Notes under the pieces: model-generated | The model's database searches: none | What the model was told of the DNA's origin: nothing | The model's input: the letters and a program-made list of their open reading frames with translations, nothing else | DNA from: Alphaproteobacteria bacterium | Lineage (GTDB): Bacteria; Pseudomonadota; Alphaproteobacteria; Rickettsiales; SXRF01 | Assembly (NCBI GenBank): GCA_020054105.1 | Contig: JAGVLW010000095.1 | Coordinates: 1 to 44,664, forward strand | Direction: 5' to 3' | Length of the DNA stretch: 44,664 nt | Part shown: in pieces, positions 40,827 through 44,664 of the stretch | Layout: every line of letters begins with the position of its first letter | Position numbering within the stretch: position 1 is the first letter of the stretch | Position numbers and translations under genes: made by a program

Positions 40827-42566
40827 ATGGCAAAACGAGCCCATCCTGCACGCGGCCAGAATCGTGATGATATTCGCCGTATAAGCGCATCGCCCTTGTC
40901 GCGTGGGGACGATAGCGGTGCTTATGGAATTTCCTGGCTTCGGCTAAGCGATGAGCGGAATTTTCAAGAAATATTGTATGATTGGATACTGGCAATTGGC
41001 ACATCCGATCGTGGGTTGCAAGTAGAGCCCTCATTTGAAGCGGCGTGTAAAACATTTTTGAACAAAACCGGCCTTACCAACCATCTAAGTATCGATGAGT
41101 TGGGGTCTTTGCTCGATGGCACCAGAGTTCCCGGCAAACGGCTGGCCCGCTATCTTGCCCTGGTATTATCGGCGGAAGTCGGGCAAGAGCAGTGTTTGCC
41201 TACCCCCTTCGTATTTCGCTCCCGTGCCATGCATGCTTTGGCTCAGAGCATGAGAGCCGTGGCTAAAGATGCTGCGACGCCATCGCCGATTGAACTCGAT
41301 GACGAGCAATATGCGGCGTTGCGAGCACCGCTGTTCAAGCGTTTGCTCGCCAATACGCTGCCGGGTAAAGCTTCGAGTGACGATGAAGAAAGTGCGGCAG
41401 TCGCCGCAGAAACATCCTCCCATCCTTTCACTCACAGGCTGGTACGGCATGTACAATTCTTGGAAAGCGGAGCCAATGAAAATGAAATATTGGAACAACT
41501 AAGCAAACATTACCGCACCAATCCGCAAGAATTGTTGGATGTGCTGTATCGCTTATTTACCGATCAAAACAAGGCTGCATTACGCAGCTGGGCCGAAATG
41601 GAATTGAAGCCGCTGGCCGAATATCATGGGCCAGGCAGGTTGTTATGGTTTTTGCGCCAGAGCGCCGGTTTACTGCAACGGGAAGTGGCCGAGAGAATAG
41701 GAATGGACGCCACCGTTATTTGCAATTGGGAGACAGGAAAATATCCTATCGGTAGCACTAAATTGCACCTTCTTTACGGCGCGCTACATCCGTCTATCGA
41801 CGAAATGGCGCAATTTACCCATTTAATCCGGCCGGATCTGGATAGCGCGTGGATAAAAGAACAGCTTGGTCCCACAGGTAACGTGGAATATCTTTCCTGG
41901 CCCGCTCTCGATCCTAACTATAAGGTAGAGCATGTCGGCCAGTTGGTGCGCGCCCATCGCCAGCGCTGCGGCCTGACCTTAAAGCAGCTTGCAGAACAAA
42001 CTGGAATAGACGTGCAGGCTATCAGGCATTGTGAAAAACGCTATGGATTTGGCCGTCACAGCTTAATTGCCAAAAAATTGCCGGGTTTACGCGATGCGCT
42101 TGCATTAAGCAGCGATGAATATGTGCGCCTTCTAAAGACGGAATGGCCGGTGCTGGATCCCGTGCAATTGGAAGCAGTGCCTGAGCATAGACGAGGCGGT
42201 CAGTTGATGGGCGCCTATCGGAAAATACTTGGACTTGAGCAGCAAGACTTGGCAGAAAAATTAGATATGGAAAGAATCTCAGTTGCACAAATGGAAGCAG
42301 GCAGGCGCCCCATATCTAATGACCGTCTCGATCAGTTATGCACTTTATTCAGGAGCATAAACGATGCAAAAGCCGCACCTTTCGATGAAGATACATTCCG
42401 CCAGACTTGCCAACGCTCGGGAGAAATTATCCGGCAAAGCAGATCGGTAAAAAATGCAGGCTCGTCGCTAGGCGTTATTCGCCCTGTTCATGCGTTGCCT
42501 GCCGCTCAAAAAATCGCAACAGATAAAGCACCGCCGCAGGGTCCTAACTCCCCCGCTCGAACTTGA
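40827..42566 (+). CDS. Repeated helix-turn-helix (XRE-like) DNA-binding protein, orphan
   Basis: This 579-residue protein has at least three XRE/Cro-type units at about 268-320 (LLQREVAERIGMDATVICNWETG), 369-425 (LTLKQLAEQTGIDVQAIRHCE) and 458-508 (LEQQDLAEKLDMERISVAQMEAGRRPIS). A fourth, weaker one may lie at 83-115 (LSIDELGSLLDGTRVPGKRLARYL). Units two and three are each preceded by a WPxLDP motif (358-363 and 440-445), which shows an internal repeat. No enzyme or membrane domain is seen. Its base composition is clearly more AT-rich than its neighbours, suggesting different ancestry. It ends with a 23-nt tail-to-tail overlap with motB. A regulatory role is inferred; targets are unknown. Confidence 0.8.
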   Translation: MAKRAHPARGQNRDDIRRISASPLSRGDDSGAYGISWLRLSDERNFQEILYDWILAIGTSDRGLQVEPSFEAACKTFLNKTGLTNHLSIDELGSLLDGTRVPGKRLARYLALVLSAEVGQEQCLPTPFVFRSRAMHALAQSMRAVAKDAATPSPIELDDEQYAALRAPLFKRLLANTLPGKASSDDEESAAVAAETSSHPFTHRLVRHVQFLESGANENEILEQLSKHYRTNPQELLDVLYRLFTDQNKAALRSWAEMELKPLAEYHGPGRLLWFLRQSAGLLQREVAERIGMDATVICNWETGKYPIGSTKLHLLYGALHPSIDEMAQFTHLIRPDLDSAWIKEQLGPTGNVEYLSWPALDPNYKVEHVGQLVRAHRQRCGLTLKQLAEQTGIDVQAIRHCEKRYGFGRHSLIAKKLPGLRDALALSSDEYVRLLKTEWPVLDPVQLEAVPEHRRGGQLMGAYRKILGLEQQDLAEKLDMERISVAQMEAGRRPISNDRLDQLCTLFRSINDAKAAPFDEDTFRQTCQRSGEIIRQSRSVKNAGSSLGVIRPVHALPAAQKIATDKAPPQGPNSPART

Positions 42567-43209
42567 TGACGAGGCGCTCGTTTTGCAGGCGGTTTTCCTC
42601 GATGGGCGTGCCGGCGCCGTCGCGATTGGGCACGGCCGGGCGCGTATCGGCAAAGCCGACCACGATCAGCCGGTCGGCGGCGATGCCTTGCTCGATGAAG
42701 AAGCGGGCGGCGCGGGCGGCGCGGGCCGAGGATAATTCCCAGTTCGAGGGAAACAGCGCGGTGCCCACCGGCTTGTCGCTGGTATGGCCCTCGATGACGA
42801 TGCGGTATTCGAAGAACGAGCCGCCTTTGAGCGCCGTGGCGATTTCGGCGAGTATCGGCAGCTTGCCCTCGGCGAATTCGGCCGATCCTGGCTGGAAAAA
42901 TGTGCCCGACGCCAGCTCCATCTCGATGCTTTTCTCGCCTTTCTGGATAGCGACGTCGCGGAAAATCTGGTGGTTTTCGATGCTGGCCTGGATCGCGCTG
43001 TAAATGCCCTGCAGCGGCGTCGACATGTTGACGCTGCCGAATTTATTGGCCAGCCCCTCGGTAATCAGCGAGAATTTATCCTTCTTGGGCTCCGACACCG
43101 ACACGAAGATGATGAAAAAGCACATCAGCAGCGTGATCATGTCGGCATAGCTCATCAGCCAGGAATCGACGTTCTCCTCGTGCGGCGGCTTGCGCGGCGG
43201 CATGGTCAT
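42544..43209 (-). CDS. motB: MotB-like flagellar stator / OmpA domain protein
   Basis: The 221-residue protein has an N-terminal tail PPRKPPHEENVDSWLMSYADMITLLMCFFIIFVSVSEP, with the single transmembrane helix carrying the proton-binding Asp in SYAD. The C-terminal OmpA-type peptidoglycan-binding domain has FFQPGSAEF, VIEGHTSDKPVG, NWELSSARAARAARFF and QNERLVIKFE. It is the stator subunit anchored to peptidoglycan. The start at 43209 overlaps the motA stop as ATGA. The family also includes stators for other motors, so flagellar use is inferred. Confidence 0.92.
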   Translation of the reverse strand: MTMPPRKPPHEENVDSWLMSYADMITLLMCFFIIFVSVSEPKKDKFSLITEGLANKFGSVNMSTPLQGIYSAIQASIENHQIFRDVAIQKGEKSIEMELASGTFFQPGSAEFAEGKLPILAEIATALKGGSFFEYRIVIEGHTSDKPVGTALFPSNWELSSARAARAARFFIEQGIAADRLIVVGFADTRPAVPNRDGAGTPIEENRLQNERLVIKFERGS

Positions 43210-44054
43210 GTGGCGGCCCGTTTGGCGCTTTCGATCTCAGGCTTGCTGAGCTGGGCGTCGATGTTGAAATGGATCGTGGGCTCCAGGAAGCTGTTGAGCC
43301 GGTCTTGCATGTAGCGCGGGCTTTGCTTTTCGGCGAGCAGTACCAGGCCTTCGGTCATCATGTAGTTGCGAAAGCGCATGATCTCCTGCTTTTGCATCAG
43401 CTTGTCGGCGGCCGGCAGACAGACGAGGCGCGCCATCAAGATGCCGTACAGCGTCGCAAGCAGCGCCACCGCCAAGCCGCCGCCGATCTTGGTCATGTCG
43501 CCCTGGATGTTTTGCAGCATGATGACCATGCCCACCAGCGTGCCGACCATGCCGAAGGCCGGCGCCGTCGAGGCCATGTTGCGCAGCACCGTCACCGGCG
43601 TGATGGACCGCTCGAAATCGGCTTCGACGGCGGTGTTCATCATCTTGCGGATGACGTCCGGCTGGTAGCCGGTAATCACCAGGTCGATCCCGTAGCGCAG
43701 CAGCGGCTCCTTGATTTTCGGGCCGACCTCGCCTTCGAGACCGACCAGCCCGCGCGAATGCACGAGATAGGCCCATTTGATCAGCCGCATGATCTCTGCA
43801 TTGAGCCCCTCGCGGGTGGCGCTGGCTTTCTTGACCATTTCCCAGATGGAGCCGAAGGCGGTGATGACGTAATTGGCCTGGAAGCTCATGAAGGCGTTGG
43901 CGATGGTGCCGCCGATGACGATCAAAAACCCTTCCAGGCTCAGGAAGGAGAAGAAATTATTGGCGCCGTGGATGATCGCGCCCAGCACCAGCGCGAAGCC
44001 GAAAAAGGTGCCGGCGACGGTAGCCAGCGAGATGGTTTTAAAGGCTCGTTCCAT
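43206..44054 (-). CDS. motA: MotA-like flagellar stator ion-channel subunit
   Basis: The 282-residue protein starts MERAFKTISLATVAG at 44054 behind a TTGGAGAA Shine-Dalgarno; the longer in-frame ORF extends past the promoter. Four transmembrane helices are expected: GTFFGFALVLGAII, GFLIVIGGTIANAFMSF, TAPAFGMVGTLVGMVIML and GGLAVALLATLYGILMARLVCLPAA. The conserved Pro of the channel lies in TAPAFGMVG. A long cytoplasmic loop contacts the rotor switch. It forms the stator with MotB, encoded immediately downstream in the same operon. Confidence 0.93.
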   Translation of the reverse strand: MERAFKTISLATVAGTFFGFALVLGAIIHGANNFFSFLSLEGFLIVIGGTIANAFMSFQANYVITAFGSIWEMVKKASATREGLNAEIMRLIKWAYLVHSRGLVGLEGEVGPKIKEPLLRYGIDLVITGYQPDVIRKMMNTAVEADFERSITPVTVLRNMASTAPAFGMVGTLVGMVIMLQNIQGDMTKIGGGLAVALLATLYGILMARLVCLPAADKLMQKQEIMRFRNYMMTEGLVLLAEKQSPRYMQDRLNSFLEPTIHFNIDAQLSKPEIESAKRAAT

Positions 44055-44160
44055 ATTCTCCAAGCAATCGGACGACCCGATGACTAGTATTGGCCATCGC
44101 GTGATCTTTGGGTTATATGTCTTATCAAAGCAGCTATGGGTTAAAAAAACGTGAGTTTTT

Positions 44161-44664
44161 ATGAAAAGTAAGGCAACGGGTGGCGCGCCCGTCATCGGCA
44201 TCACCCTCGATTACGAAACCGGCCCCGGCTATTCTAAATTGCCGTGGTATGCGCTGCGCGAGAATTATTGCGCTTCGGTCGCCCGCTTCGGCGCCGTGCC
44301 GCTGCCGCTGCCGCACGAGCCGGGCTTTGTAGAGCAGTATCTGGACATGATCGACGGGCTGATGGTCACCGGCGGTGCCTTTGATGTCTCGCCCGATTAT
44401 TACGGCGAGAAAACCACCAGCGATACAGTGTCGACCAAGGACCGGCGCACGCAGTTCGAGTTCGCCGTCACCAAAGGCGCAATCGCGCGCGGCATGCCGG
44501 TGCTTGGCATTTGCGGCGGCGAGCAGCTGCTCAATGTCGTGCTCGGCGGCACGCTCATCCAGCATATTCCCGACACGATTCCGCAGGCGCTGGAGCATGA
44601 GCAGAAAAACCCGCGCAACGAGCCGGGCCACGAGGTGACGATTGTGGAAGGAACGCTGTTGCAC
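44161..44664 (+). CDS. Gamma-glutamyl-gamma-aminobutyrate hydrolase family protein (partial, runs off the window)
   Basis: The first 168 residues of a class I glutamine amidotransferase-like hydrolase are present, starting MKSKATGGAPVIGITLDYE. The motifs are WYALRENYCASV, MIDGLMVTGGAFDVSPDYYGE and the nucleophile elbow GICGGEQLLNVVLGGTLIQHIP, with the catalytic Cys. This is the Peptidase C26 / PuuD family, which cleaves gamma-glutamyl amides such as gamma-Glu-GABA in putrescine breakdown. The His-Glu part of the triad should lie beyond the window end. The gene is divergent from motA. Confidence 0.88.
   Translation, partial: MKSKATGGAPVIGITLDYETGPGYSKLPWYALRENYCASVARFGAVPLPLPHEPGFVEQYLDMIDGLMVTGGAFDVSPDYYGEKTTSDTVSTKDRRTQFEFAVTKGAIARGMPVLGICGGEQLLNVVLGGTLIQHIPDTIPQALEHEQKNPRNEPGHEVTIVEGTLLH

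Noticed and set aside
40801..41055. 84-residue minus-strand frame at the start of the multi-HTH gene
   Set aside because: It is antisense to the promoter and N-terminus of the larger gene, without a ribosome binding site or recognised motif.
43269..44087. 272-residue plus-strand frame opposite motA
   Set aside because: It lies antisense to motA, with His- and Asp-rich composition and no recognisable domain.

Overview
The window looks like chromosomal DNA of an alphaproteobacterium: GC-rich, densely packed genes, the order guaA / YfgM-like TPR protein / bamB / der, a FixL-type PAS domain, MlaA/MlaC, and a set of small lipoproteins. I cannot place it below class. No IS element, phage gene, rRNA or CRISPR array is visible. 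One tRNA is present, tRNA-Arg(CCU).

Layout. 1-270 holds a long imperfect palindrome. 271-1920 encodes two paralogous OmpA-type lipoproteins. 2006-8980 is a housekeeping block: guaA, YfgM-like, bamB, der, an orphan ABC ATPase and an RlmI-type methyltransferase, followed by mscL. 9339-13511 (minus strand) is a tightly overlapping three-gene operon: type IV prepilin-like protein, an unusual reverse transcriptase, and a flippase-like membrane protein with a large unassigned C-terminal domain. 13660-21524 holds a Sir2 deacylase and a phosphorelay cluster: a lone receiver, a histidine kinase with an ethylene-receptor-like sensor plus a FixL-like heme PAS, an Rcp1-like receiver, two receiver-kinases and a receiver-GGDEF-EAL protein. 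21538-25830 is a Fur-box-preceded tonB-exbB-exbD-siderophore receptor locus. 25863-26262 is a run of stem-loops ending in tRNA-Arg(CCU). 26462-28559 has small envelope proteins and a cation/proton antiporter. 28672-30399 is a second receiver-GGDEF-EAL protein. 30406-36560 carries dps, an alanine/Na+ symporter, an unknown protein and putA. 36656-38314 is a GAF hybrid kinase. 38318-39703 is mlaA-mlaC (minus strand). 39922-40770 is metF. 40827-42566 is an AT-rich orphan gene with repeated HTH units. 42544-44054 is motA-motB (minus strand), and 44161 to the end is a truncated gamma-glutamyl hydrolase/amidotransferase-like gene.

How it works together (inference). The signalling cluster can sense a gas or redox signal (Cu/ethylene-type site plus heme-type PAS) and pass phosphate through stand-alone receivers to cyclic-di-GMP enzymes. 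The two receiver-GGDEF-EAL proteins have complementary defects: one has an intact cyclase and a damaged phosphodiesterase, the other the reverse. A MotA/MotB pair and a prepilin-like protein would be plausible surface outputs of c-di-GMP.

Most worth a second look: the prepilin-RT-flippase operon, which does not look like a retron, DGR, group II intron or CRISPR RT; the ethylene/heme dual-sensor kinase; a palindromic element inserted in frame between the two GTPase domains of Der; the stem-loop region with a second copy of the tRNA 3' end; and the multi-HTH orphan.
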